From Glomus cerebriforme (lineage: Eukaryota; Glomeromycota; Glomeromycetes; Glomerales; Glomeraceae), in assembly GCA_003550305.1 (NCBI GenBank), contig QKYT01000195.1:73922-101425 (forward strand): a stretch of DNA of 27,504 bases. Reading direction: 5' to 3'. Positions 9,422 through 18,757 of this stretch are shown here, one piece after another (position 1 is the first letter of the stretch; each line of letters begins with the position of its first letter). The position numbers and the translations under genes were made by a program. Under the pieces are notes generated by a model. It was not told where the DNA came from and ran no database searches. It was given only the letters and a program-made list of their open reading frames with translations.

Positions 9422-9501
9422 CACCCCAGTCAAATGATCGATATGGTTTAAAAGGGTAACGTACTTTTAGCTTATAAACTATATCGATCATTTGGCTGGG
9501 T
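9422..9501. repeat. 80-bp hairpin element upstream of the F-box gene
   Basis: The left arm starts near 9422 (CCCAGTCAAATGATCGATAT) and the right arm ends near 9501 (ATATCGATCATTTGGCTGGG). They are reverse complements with one mismatch across the 20-bp core and extend loosely inward (GGTTTA / TAAACT). The loop is about 20-25 bp. It lies 137-216 bp upstream of the F-box start codon and has no coding capacity. It may be a miniature transposon or a structured regulatory element. Confidence 0.75.
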
Positions 9502-10300
9502 ACAACAAATCTAAAAATAAATTTACTGCGCTTCATTAATAAGGTTGCGACACGTAACACGTTAAAATTTACGACAAGTAAATTTAACCGCAATAATGAA
9601 TTTCAAAATTTAAATGTAATCAGTCTAGCCAAATTTATTTTTTTTCTTTCAATTTTCAATTTTTCACTGTTAAAATTTTTCAGATTTACTTAGGATTTTC
9701 TAATTGTCTCGGGAACAATTATATCTGACACTTATAATTTAAAATGGATTTTAATTTAAATTTAATGTGAAATTAAATTTTATATTAAATTTACTTATTT
9801 TTTTAGATGCATGGTGGGATGATGAAAATAATATTTTATTTTACACAATATTTTAGTCACCAAATCACTAAATACAAGATTATTTAGCAATTCTTCAACA
9901 TATCACAATTTAAATGTTATTATTTTATATTATTTAATAACATTGCTAATGATCTAAATTCGTTAACTTATCCAGCCAAACAATTTTTAAAGATATTTTC
10001 CCATTACATTTAAAATTAATTGTGAAGAGAAAAAGAGACATAAGAAGAAAAAAAAGAAAAACATAATCTAAATATCTATTGATTGCGTATTTTGTACGCT
10101 AATTTATGTATAATTTGTTTTCGTACAAATAATGGATAAAACTGATTGCACGGACTAATATGAACATGCAATATTACCGTTCAATACAAATGCATCTACT
10201 GAGATGAAATTCTATTTTCATAACTAAGAAATATAAATAGTGATTGACAACATATCTGATAATACTAACGCTAAACTTTAAAAAAAAACTACTATGAAAA
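9502..10300. other. Intergenic, nothing recognised
   Basis: AT-rich sequence with purine-rich runs near 10025-10065. I see no coding frame longer than noise and no inverted repeat. Confidence 0.5.
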
Positions 10301-10480
10301 AAAAAGATACCCCAATTTTTGCGAGTATATAGTATTTAGTTATGGTACGATATTATATGAAAGGTAAAGGCATGCTTAATTATATACAGGTACGATCAAT
10401 TGTGTATAGGTACGATTCAAATCATACCGATATAGCTAATAATTGATGATCATTTATTATATTTTTGCGGTACGATTGAG
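10300..10480. repeat. Cluster of GGTACGAT words beside the assembly gap
   Basis: GGTACGAT recurs near 10343, 10389, 10407 and 10470, and AATCATACCG occurs inverted near 10417. The phrase AGATACCCCAATTTTTGC near 10304 resembles GAGATACCTAATTTTTGC near 11847, in the palindromic element beyond the gap. This is probably a degraded relative of that element. Confidence 0.4.
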
Positions 10481-10637
10481 ATATATATTTTTTTTAATCA
10501 TTTTCAATTCATACCTACAAATCACAATAATTTATCATTAGATTTTTTATATATAATGAGTTTGCTGATTGGAAAAAAAAATTTTCACTCTATCTTGATT
10601 AATTTTTTCCTCATATAATTATGTCTACATTATTGTA

Positions 10638-11532
10638 NNNNNNNNNNNNNNNNNNNNNNNNNNNNNNNNNNNNNNNNNNNNNNNNNNNNNNNNNNNNNNN
10701 NNNNNNNNNNNNNNNNNNNNNNNNNNNNNNNNNNNNNNNNNNNNNNNNNNNNNNNNNNNNNNNNNNNNNNNNNNNNNNNNNNNNNNNNNNNNNNNNNNNN
10801 NNNNNNNNNNNNNNNNNNNNNNNNNNNNNNNNNNNNNNNNNNNNNNNNNNNNNNNNNNNNNNNNNNNNNNNNNNNNNNNNNNNNNNNNNNNNNNNNNNNN
10901 NNNNNNNNNNNNNNNNNNNNNNNNNNNNNNNNNNNNNNNNNNNNNNNNNNNNNNNNNNNNNNNNNNNNNNNNNNNNNNNNNNNNNNNNNNNNNNNNNNNN
11001 NNNNNNNNNNNNNNNNNNNNNNNNNNNNNNNNNNNNNNNNNNNNNNNNNNNNNNNNNNNNNNNNNNNNNNNNNNNNNNNNNNNNNNNNNNNNNNNNNNNN
11101 NNNNNNNNNNNNNNNNNNNNNNNNNNNNNNNNNNNNNNNNNNNNNNNNNNNNNNNNNNNNNNNNNNNNNNNNNNNNNNNNNNNNNNNNNNNNNNNNNNNN
11201 NNNNNNNNNNNNNNNNNNNNNNNNNNNNNNNNNNNNNNNNNNNNNNNNNNNNNNNNNNNNNNNNNNNNNNNNNNNNNNNNNNNNNNNNNNNNNNNNNNNN
11301 NNNNNNNNNNNNNNNNNNNNNNNNNNNNNNNNNNNNNNNNNNNNNNNNNNNNNNNNNNNNNNNNNNNNNNNNNNNNNNNNNNNNNNNNNNNNNNNNNNNN
11401 NNNNNNNNNNNNNNNNNNNNNNNNNNNNNNNNNNNNNNNNNNNNNNNNNNNNNNNNNNNNNNNNNNNNNNNNNNNNNNNNNNNNNNNNNNNNNNNNNNNN
11501 NNNNNNNNNNNNNNNNNNNNNNNNNNNNNNNN
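10638..11532. other. Assembly gap (895 N)
   Basis: Continuous undetermined bases. Open frames predicted through this stretch are artefacts of N. Both sides carry related GGTACG-type repeats, which may be why the assembly failed here. Single undetermined bases also occur at 11720, 23327, 23380, 23654, 25129, 26204, 26218, 26230-26231 and 27191. Confidence 0.99.
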
Positions 11533-11680
11533 AGTTAACCACAAATAAAAAACAAAAAATGGAGCCACATTCCTGGTTGTCAATTATCCAGGGGTTAACC
11601 ATTTTGATGAAATTCCATGGCAATTTACTGCAAATCCGAACTACTGACTATACTAAGTATACTATATAATTAAATAAAGT

Positions 11681-11856
11681 TGCAGGTATGCTTTTTAATA
11701 GTTAGGATCGTACAGTACCNGCAACATTGGTTGTATATATATACAAAGAGTTTTAGGTACGGGTATGATCAGAAAAAAATATTCGTACCTGCAAAAATTT
11801 GATCATACCGTACCTAAATAACAAAACTATACCTTAACTATTTAAGAGATACCTAA
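11681..11856. repeat. Palindromic repeat element with nested inverted arms
   Basis: Inner arms: TTTAGGTACGGGTATGATCA (11752-11771) pairs with 11800-11818 apart from one extra base, around a loop of about 28 bp. Outer arms: GGTATGCTTTTTAATAGTTA near 11684-11703 pairs imperfectly with TAACTATTTAAGAGATACC near 11836-11854. The whole is about 175 bp, non-coding and hairpin-forming, as expected of a MITE. Confidence 0.6.
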
Positions 11857-12029
11857 TTTTTGCTAAATTGAAATTACATGATAATATACATATCAAAATC
11901 TGTAAAATGCATACTATATATAATAAAATAATCCAAATTAATAGATATTAATTTTCAATTATACATACAATCAGAACACTCAGAGTTTTCTTGAACTAAA
12001 ATTTTGTAAGTTAGCGAATTGTATAATAT

Positions 12030-12385
12030 ACTTGTGGATGGAATTGTATAATAGAAGTATTCACTTGTTCTTTTTTATTGGCTTTTACAAATTCATACAT
12101 AATACTTCTGGATTTGCTATCGATTTCTATACTAATTTGATAAATTTCTTTATTTCCATTATTTAGTCTATAATATTATTAACACGCCTAACCCATCAAG
12201 ATATAATATTTTCAAGATCTATAATAGTTGGCCTTTTAAAAGGATCTAAATCCAACATTTTTCCATCAATTCTATAACATTTTGGGTATTTTTTATAATT
12301 TCGGGACGTTCTCCTTTACAAATACTTAAACTAAGTTGATGATCATGTGCTCTATTATTTAAATGGGTCTTTTCAATATATGATC
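12030..12385 (-). pseudogene. C-terminal fragment of a protein kinase (second of three)
   Basis: On the minus strand the pieces NNRAHDHQLSLSICKGERPE, then a frameshifted P-K-C-Y-I-type segment reading VIELMEKCW, then DLDPFKRPTIIDLENIIS correspond in order to the last kinase subdomains, including the D-x-x-x-R-P motif. They are followed by a degraded tail ending in FVKANKKEQVNTSIIQFHP. At least one shift (near 12275) and a stop after NIIS break it. Nothing kinase-like lies on its 5' side (above 12385), so only the last third of the domain and the tail remain. It is a relic of the Tyr-kinase-like family abundant in this lineage. Confidence 0.7.
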
Positions 12386-12839
12386 AAAATAAGCATTTTA
12401 CATAAATCATTTATTTGCAAACTGAAGGACACTAAGTACAATATAACATTAATTTGATATATTAGACTAATAGAATGTTAGGTATTTGTATTATGATAAT
12501 TATTTTTATATTCTGTTTACTTATTCCATTAATTTTATACAATAAGTTTGATAAAATTACATAAAAATAAAAATAAAAGTTATACTTAAAGTCAAAAAAA
12601 AAAATTTTTTAATTGTAAAAATTGTGATTTGAATATTGCCTATTTGTTTCAGAATGTTCTCCCATATACCAGCATCAGACTTTTGTATAATGTTCTATTT
12701 GTCTTGTATGTTTTTGACTATTTGTTTATCTGTAATTTTACACATTCCATATTTGTTTACTTTGATTTATTATCATTTTTCCTTTTTGTTCATAATTCAA
12801 ATTTTTTTTTAGATTCACTTTAGGCTTTGATATATATTC
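12386..12839. other. Spacer, possibly worn end of the 12840-13230 element
   Basis: A 64-codon plus-strand frame here is Phe/Leu/Tyr-rich and typical of AT noise. On the minus strand short pieces such as YKSLMLVYGRTF could prolong the decayed element next door, but nothing firm can be said. Confidence 0.3.
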
Positions 12840-13230
12840 CAAAGTTGTAAATTTCCTGTTCTAGATTTCCTTTTAGTTTGTTTCAACCATAAAAGTAATA
12901 TGGTTTATTGTATGTTGGCTTATTCGTGTTTTTGTTATGCCTATTTGTCAATCATTTCATATTCTTCTTCCAATCCACATAGCATTCGTCAGTAAAGGGG
13001 CAGTTGTCAATGGTAAAAAAAAATAGTTGGCAAATTCTTTTAGGTCCTTTCGGATTTTTCAACAATTTTGTTATTCTTTATTTTGTTATTTGCTCTCTTT
13101 AAGTAAAAACGTCCATCATTAGCTTTACCATATTTTCTGATATTTTCATCTTAGTGAATTATAAAACTTTGCTTATGTCCACTAGTGAAAAAGAATCCAA
13201 TTCTCCAAATCTGTGTGGGTGTTGATACTA
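12840..13230 (-). pseudogene. Decayed coding element next to repeat copy 2
   Basis: Minus-strand open pieces include FFTIDNCPFTDECYVDWKKN and, in other frames, KYGKAND and KIVEKSERT-like segments, separated by stops. The DNA aligns in the inverted sense with 2640-3080 through AAAATATCAGAAAA, the GATGGACGTTTTTACTT segment and GAATAAGCCAACAT. It ends about 30-60 bp from dispersed repeat copy 2, mirroring the arrangement at copy 1. This looks like the internal part of a long-dead mobile element of unknown class. Confidence 0.5.
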
Positions 13231-13257
13231 TATGAGCTCATAAATAAAGGGGTCAAT

Positions 13258-13440
13258 ACAGTATATACTAAGGAAATAAAGAGGGAATTCTAATCTAAAC
13301 CAAGCCAGAGATAGGATATATTCGACTATCTAACCGGTCTTTCCTTGCCTAATATGAAGAAGACCTCATATACAGTATAAGGAAAGTAAGAGAGGTTAAA
13401 GGGAGTAGTTGTTAAAAAGAATAGAGATTAGATAACTTAG
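13258..13440 (+). repeat. Dispersed structured repeat, copy 2
   Basis: Same block order as copy 1: an ACAGTATATAC box, GAGGGAATTCTAATCTAAAC, an AGATAG/CTATCT stem-loop, CCGGTCTTTCCTTGCCT, a GAAG/CCTC hairpin with one mismatch, ACAGTATAAGGAA and a purine-rich tail. A 30-bp stretch starting TTCGACTATCTAACCGG is identical to copy 3. ATAC/GTAT in the other copies is ATAT/GTAT here, still pairable through a wobble. Confidence 0.8.
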
Positions 13441-13950
13441 GATAATAATTAGTGAACTCTAAGGATATTTGTACAAAATAAGATGAAATTTTTTTATATT
13501 TATATATTTAAAAATATTAAGAATATATAAAATGAGTCAACGCAAATTATGATTTTTTTTGATTTTTTTATTTGTTCACATGAAAAAATTTCTATGTATG
13601 TTAATGACTCATGATTTCCTCCTAGTATGTCTACATATATATAACAATAGACCAAATATGGAATTAATTTGCCACAGAAACTATGACTTCTTCTTTTTGA
13701 TTGTAATCCCATTAAAAAGGTTAACTTCAAAATTACTAAACTCCGCTAAATTTTGAGTGCAAGTAGTTGGGTTGATAATTATTTATCTGCTGGGTTAAAA
13801 AAATATTTTTATATACAAAAATAAATTAATATCTTACATTCTTATTTTACATATTCATATAAATAAACATAATAGTATAATCAAACTCAAAATCAGCTTC
13901 AAACGAAAATTTATAATTCATTTTTAAGAAGATTTCATAAATCTCATAGT
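13441..13950. other. Intergenic, nothing recognised
   Basis: Two overlapping frames of 65-76 codons on opposite strands (13500-13756) show the Phe/Ile/Lys composition of chance frames in AT-rich DNA. No repeat arms seen. Confidence 0.5.
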
Positions 13951-14051
13951 TGACTAAATCCTTTCTACTGAAGCTGAATTAACACAAATCACGAACAAAG
14001 TGTGATGATTCAGATGCTTGCCTTTTTTCATGTACCAAAATCCATTGTACA

Positions 14052-14235
14052 GTATTTCTACCAAGTTTGTCATTTTAGGATATAAATCTCGTTGATATGA
14101 AAGATGTTCACGTAAAATATACTGTACAGTATCGTGGTGATCTATCCAATCATGTATTTCTACCAAGTTTGTCATGTTAGGATATAAACCTCGTTGATAT
14201 GAAAGATGTTCACGTAAAATATACAGTATCGTGGC
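14052..14235 (-). repeat. 102-bp tandem duplication, in frame with a 102-codon minus-strand ORF
   Basis: GTATTTCTACCAAGTTTGTC begins at 14052 and again at 14154. The two copies match through the 51-bp core up to ACGTAAAATATAC, with about three differences, and the second ends at about 14235. The 102-bp period is exactly 34 codons, so the minus-strand frame 13954-14262 carries YILREHLSYQR followed by a LYP-MTNLVEI block twice. The frame has an ATG and no recognised family. A fragment of a repeat protein is possible; the duplication itself is certain. Confidence 0.7.
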
Positions 14236-14269
14236 AATCAAACTCAAAATAATAAATTCCAAAATGTGT

Positions 14270-14955
14270 ATAGGAAAATCATTGATAAAGAGTGTAATAC
14301 AGAATTATAAATGAACTAAATAACTCCAAAATTTTTGATAATAATTATATTAAGAGAAAAAATCTTTTATTTGTCTCAAATGGTTATTTCGAGATGTCGA
14401 GAGAACCTCGACATCCAGGTTACAAATTTTATATCTAGTATTTTAAAAAAAATTATATAATTGTTAAAAATAATATCAATGACTACTTATTTTATTAAAT
14501 CAAATAAAAAAACTTCAAGTGCTTAGAATACTCCAAGAAAAATCATGTCCATCTGTAGTAGTTAAAACTATTATTTTTTATATATTGTATTTTGTTTGTT
14601 CATTCTTAATAAACTAGTAAAATTTTCCTATTGAAAACAAATAAAATAATTAATAAAATCGATCCTTTACAACTATAAAATAAGTTAAACAATTGAATTT
14701 TTTATGTTGCATTGCCTAATGTATATTTATTTCCGCAAATTGAGTTAATATGTCATCTATTAAGAATATTTATACAATAATTTACGAAAAAGATCGAAAA
14801 GACACTTTAACAAAATTGTAAATACAGAATAACATTTTTAAATATTTCAAATTTTATTCGAGATTAACTATGAAAATAACACTATAAGTTTCTGATTTGC
14901 GTTACCAAAAAATGTAATCACGATCCAATATATAAATTACAATTCAATATGAAAA
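14270..14955. other. Spacer downstream of the Hsp70-like gene
   Basis: AT-rich sequence with no coding frame. A small palindrome GAGATGTCGAGAG / CTCGACATC lies near 14391-14415. The 3' untranslated region of the Hsp70-like gene must begin at its right edge. Confidence 0.4.
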
Positions 14956-17328
14956 TTAAAAACATTCATCTGCTGGATAACAAAATGTAGTTAAATGTTG
15001 TTGTCCATTGAGTTGATTTCTTGCAAGTGCGGTGATTTTCATTTCACCAAAGATTAATCCAAAATCAATGCTTCTATTATCAAGGTGCGCATCTAATGAA
15101 GATTATAAAAAATATATAAATATCGATTTTAATGGAAATATAATATTAAAAAAAAAATTTAAGAATATTTAATAATTGTAACCTGGAAGATCAATATTAA
15201 TTACTCCAAGTAGTATCATTCCTGGTTCATTGATGTATTTTGTAGAGTCTTCATACGTGTAGTAAACTTCAAATTTTGCATGTGTTTGATGTAATTCAGG
15301 CTTAAAGTTAAAAGAAAAGGTTTGATCTAATACAACCTCAGTGCCTTTTCTTGCCAAAGGACTAAATTTACAGATTTTACCATCGGAATTTTTTCTATCG
15401 GGAGGATCAATACCTTCCTTCCAATCCGAACTAAGTTGAATTCCATAAGTATATTTAAGAATTCTTGAACAAATAACATTAGCATTATTTTCTAATTTAT
15501 TCAAATCTGAATTTATAGATAATCCATAAATTAATCCTCCACGTGCAATTGCATCTATAGGTTTATCAGGAACTGAAATGGTTTGCACTTTATCATGAAA
15601 TTCTTGCATAATTCTTTTTTGAAAATACTTATTTTCACTGAACCCTCCAACTAAAAATATTGCTGAACAAGTTTCTTGATTATTTGAAAGTTGTATATGT
15701 ATTAAACGAATAATTCTATTAACAACAATATCAAACATTTTTTTCATGTCATCATATTTAAATTCAATCATCCAATTTTTTTCTTTCATGATTTCTCTGG
15801 TCTCCTCATTAACATATTGCATTATATTTGAACCTTTTTCTTCGATATCTAGCTCATAAGAAATTTCTGTATTATCTCCCGTAAAAGGTTCTTTTATGCG
15901 TAGGCGGAATTCTTTGACCAGTTGTTGAAATTCATAGTAGTGATTTTCTATTGATAGATCTATGGCACGAGTTCCAAGTTTTTCACGTAGAAATTTAATA
16001 AATTCTTTATCGATTGTTGTGCTACCACAGAAATCTCTAATGCATTCGGTAACTTCGCCAAATTGCAATGGTTCATTTCCAACCAATTTGCGAGTGGTTA
16101 AGTCTACAGTATAACCGCCACAGTCAACAATCATGAATGTACCTAAAATTAAGTGAAAATCAATAAATAATTCTTTTTAAATTATTTTAATTATTTTAAT
16201 TAATAATCAAAACTTACTTCCTATAGTTAACGAATCACATTCTTGCAACTTTATACAATAAATAGCCGCAGCTTCAGCTGTAAATAAATAAAATAAAATA
16301 AAAAAGATGATCTTTAATAATTGAATAAAAAAAAAAAAAAATCCCAAAACTTTACTTACGTTCTGTAACAAATTGTAACTTTTGCGAGGATTTACTTTTA
16401 ATGAGTTTTGCATTATGTGCACATTCTCTTATAATATCTTTGTCTTTATCCGAATAATCTTCAGGAATAGTAAGAATTAATAATACATTTTCAAAATAAC
16501 TAATTCCGTCTGAACAATGTTTTTTAATATCCTTAAAATTTTTATTAAGCAAATTAAGTAAATTAATACTTTTATATATTAAACAATATTTGAGAAATTC
16601 GATACATACCTTTGCGATTTCTTTAAGATAATCACTAATAACTTTCTTATAATCTATTGGAAGTTTTGGTTTTAAATTATCTGGTGAGTTTCCCAGATGT
16701 AATTTGAATAACTCAATGGGCTTGTTTTGCTTATCGAATATCCATAATGGATTAAAAACTTTCTGACCCCAATATGAAACATCAATATGGTTATCTTTAT
16801 ATTGAAGAATTGTATTGGTTCTCATTCCACACCATGGGTACATATTTTCCTTCCAATAGGTGTACCCAGAATAAGTTGTTCCAAAGTCTAACCCAACCAC
16901 AACTTGAATGTTAGAATAAATTCCGGATTTTCCTATATCTTTTCCTAAAACTTAAAAATTTATTAAACTAATTTAGTATTCAATCGTTAATTTTTAAAAA
17001 TTTCTCAATACATACATTTGTTTAAAGAATTTAACGAGCGTTTAGAAGGTGCTTCTTTAAGAATTTTTAAACCATTAGCTTTTTGCGTTTCTAAATTTTG
17101 TTGTTGAAGCTTTTCAATTTGTTTATCTCTTTCTAGAAGTTTTTCTTTTAAATCCGAATTAATACGTAAGGTTTCTTGGTTCTCTTTTTGAAGTTTTTCA
17201 TATTGTTGTTTAAGATTTTGATTTTCTTCTAATAAATTAACAGTAAAATCGATTGTATGTTTTCCAATAACTTCATAAAGCTTATCAGGGAATAAATTTT
17301 CGGAAGGACCATTACTCTCATTAGCCAT
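14956..17328 (-). CDS. Hsp70-family (HSPA12-like) protein with N-terminal coiled coil, five exons
   Basis: Reconstructed exons are 17328-17016, 16950-16360, 16277-16218, 16142-15183 and 15092-14956, total 2061 nt and 686 aa. All four introns are GT-AG and phase 1. Start: ATG 17328; a TTG frame start 27 bp upstream is not credible. Residues 30-84 form a heptad Leu/Asn coiled coil. The nucleotide-binding domain follows, with phosphate-1 GLDFGTTYSGY at 124-134, TEPEAAAIYC at 300-309 across exons 2 and 3, phosphate-2 DCGGYTVD at 328-335, and the adenosine motif LVGGFSE at 485-491. The C-terminus lacks a canonical substrate-binding domain and ends FGEMKIT...CYPADECF. Family knowledge: atypical ATP-binding chaperone relatives, probably cytosolic, greatly expanded in Rhizophagus. 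Function is unknown. The phosphate-2 Gly-to-Tyr change may alter ATP handling. Intron 1 uses an AAG acceptor at 16951; the two TAG sites at 16945 and 16933 would create a TGA at the junction. Confidence 0.88.
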
Positions 17329-17404
17329 TTTCCAATTTTTTTTTTTTTTTACCAAAAAATTTAAAATTTATAAATAATGAGAATTATTGTTTTATTTATG
17401 CATC

Positions 17405-17700
17405 ACGGCGGATTTATTAAATACCCAAAACTTGTCTGTCAGTTCAATTGACTTCAATAATATATAAAAAAGCTCAGACAATTCAATTGACTTAATGTAT
17501 ATATAGCGCATGTGACACTGATTTAGCTTCCATTTATGGTTTAATTCACAAAAGTGTATAAAATTAATGAACATAGAAAAAATTCATTAGGCGCAATATT
17601 TGGGGTTGAAAAAATTTTTTGGGTTCATTTGTTTGATTGCTTAATAATAAATCTGGGGACTTTTACCAAATTTTATGATTTAATACAATAAATCCGCCGT
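17405..17700. mobile_element. MITE-like element immediately upstream of the Hsp70-like gene
   Basis: ACGGCGGATTTATT at 17405-17418 is repeated in perfect inverse at 17687-17700, bounding 296 bp without a conserved frame. The CG-rich end is unusual for this AT-rich window. The element begins 77 bp upstream of the Hsp70-like ATG, so it probably supplies part of the promoter. No clear target-site duplication is seen. One 60-codon frame inside it is noise. Confidence 0.55.
17443..17510 (-). promoter_or_regulatory. Repeated TTCAATTGACTT boxes and TATA-like stretches upstream of the Hsp70-like gene
   Basis: TTCAATTGACTT occurs at 17443-17454 and 17482-17493, 39 bp apart, each followed on the plus strand by a TATATA stretch. 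The core TCAATTGA is palindromic. They lie 115-165 bp upstream of the start codon and inside the MITE-like element. A regulatory role is inference. Confidence 0.35.
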
Positions 17701-17703
17701 AAT

Positions 17704-18640
17704 AGTAAAATATTAAGAATTAAAGGTTATAGATTTACATAAATGTACATAACTACTAGTACAAAAATATTAAATGGCGTATGTCTGATGTTGTACGAGC
17801 TATTCGTTATAATGATTTTCTCATGAAATACAACAATAAAGACCTTTTTAATGCTTAAATCAAGTAAGTATAAATTTTCAATGTTCATTCTAAACTTTAT
17901 CTATATATTTTTAAAGATGGATATTAACAAATATCAATCTTCTGAAAATCTTCTGCAAAGTATTGACACATGACTATGGCGCCGTAATTTTGCACTTTAG
18001 CTTTCTTTTGAAAGTTTAACATATTTAAAGGTATATTATATAAAAAATTTTATTATTTTTATTAAGATATTATTTTAGATAAAAAAAGATTTGTAAACAA
18101 AGATAAACTGTACACGTTTAAATTTTTAATTTTTAATAAAAGCATAAAATCACTTTTTTATATTACACAAAAATTTAATACGGAATTAATTTGTACTTAT
18201 GGGCAAATAAACTAGATTTAATTGGTAATCGGATTTAAAGGTCTATGTATACATTGCTTCTTATTCTGTCAATAAAAAATTCTCATGGTTTTATAATTCC
18301 CCCATAGTTCCATTTGGTTTTGGCTGGTAAACCGGACCTGGATGATTGACAAAATGATGAAATTATTAAAACCTAATGTCACGTTGATTTTTCGTAGATG
18401 TATGACGTAACTTAATGATGGATTAATATGATAATAAATACTATCTATAAAAAGTATATGAAACTAAACATTTTAGGGAAATCAGATTTCCTCTTTTAAT
18501 TTTTCTTTACTTTTTGTAGACAAAATGGGATTTTTCATTTTTATGACTTGAATTTATTAAAAAATTCGAAAAGATAAATTAGTGGATATCGCATGAGTAA
18601 ATGAGTAAACAAAGTGTCATCTGATTAAAAGTAAACAAAC
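17704..18640. other. Intergenic, nothing firm
   Basis: A short plus-strand open piece RMSDVVRAIRYNDFLMKYNN near 17775-17850 looks less like noise than its surroundings but has no partner. No gene or repeat can be supported. Confidence 0.4.
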
Positions 18641-18757
18641 ATGCCTTTTCAACTTTCACTTGATTGTCTTAAAGGAATCTTCGATTATTTAGAAAAAGAT
18701 AAAGCCACTTAATTTTCATGCTTATTATTAATCGTATTTGGTTATAAATTTTAAGAA
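18641..18757 (+). pseudogene. F-box 5' fragment
   Basis: From ATG 18641 the frame reads MPFQLSLDCLKGIFDYLEKD then KAT and a stop, followed by FSCLLLIVFGYKF. This matches the F-box opening of the intact gene at 7822-9285: Leu-Leu/Pro start, D-C-L, then C-x-L-V-N-R-x-W, here decayed to C-L-L-L-I-V-F-G. Nothing like the leucine-rich remainder follows. It is a truncated, stop-containing relic. Confidence 0.65.

Noticed and set aside
10621..11623. Three long open frames through 10621-11623
   Set aside because: They consist almost entirely of undetermined bases in the assembly gap.
13500..13756. 76-codon minus and 65-codon plus frames
   Set aside because: Overlapping low-complexity Phe/Ile/Lys frames on both strands, with no motif or splice context.
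16207..16422. Separate 71-codon frame between Hsp70 exons
   Set aside because: Its useful part is exon 3 (16277-16218) read through the flanking introns.
17329..17355. TTG as start of the Hsp70-like protein (adding nine residues)
   Set aside because: A non-ATG start is not expected in a fungal nuclear gene, and ATG 17328 follows in frame.
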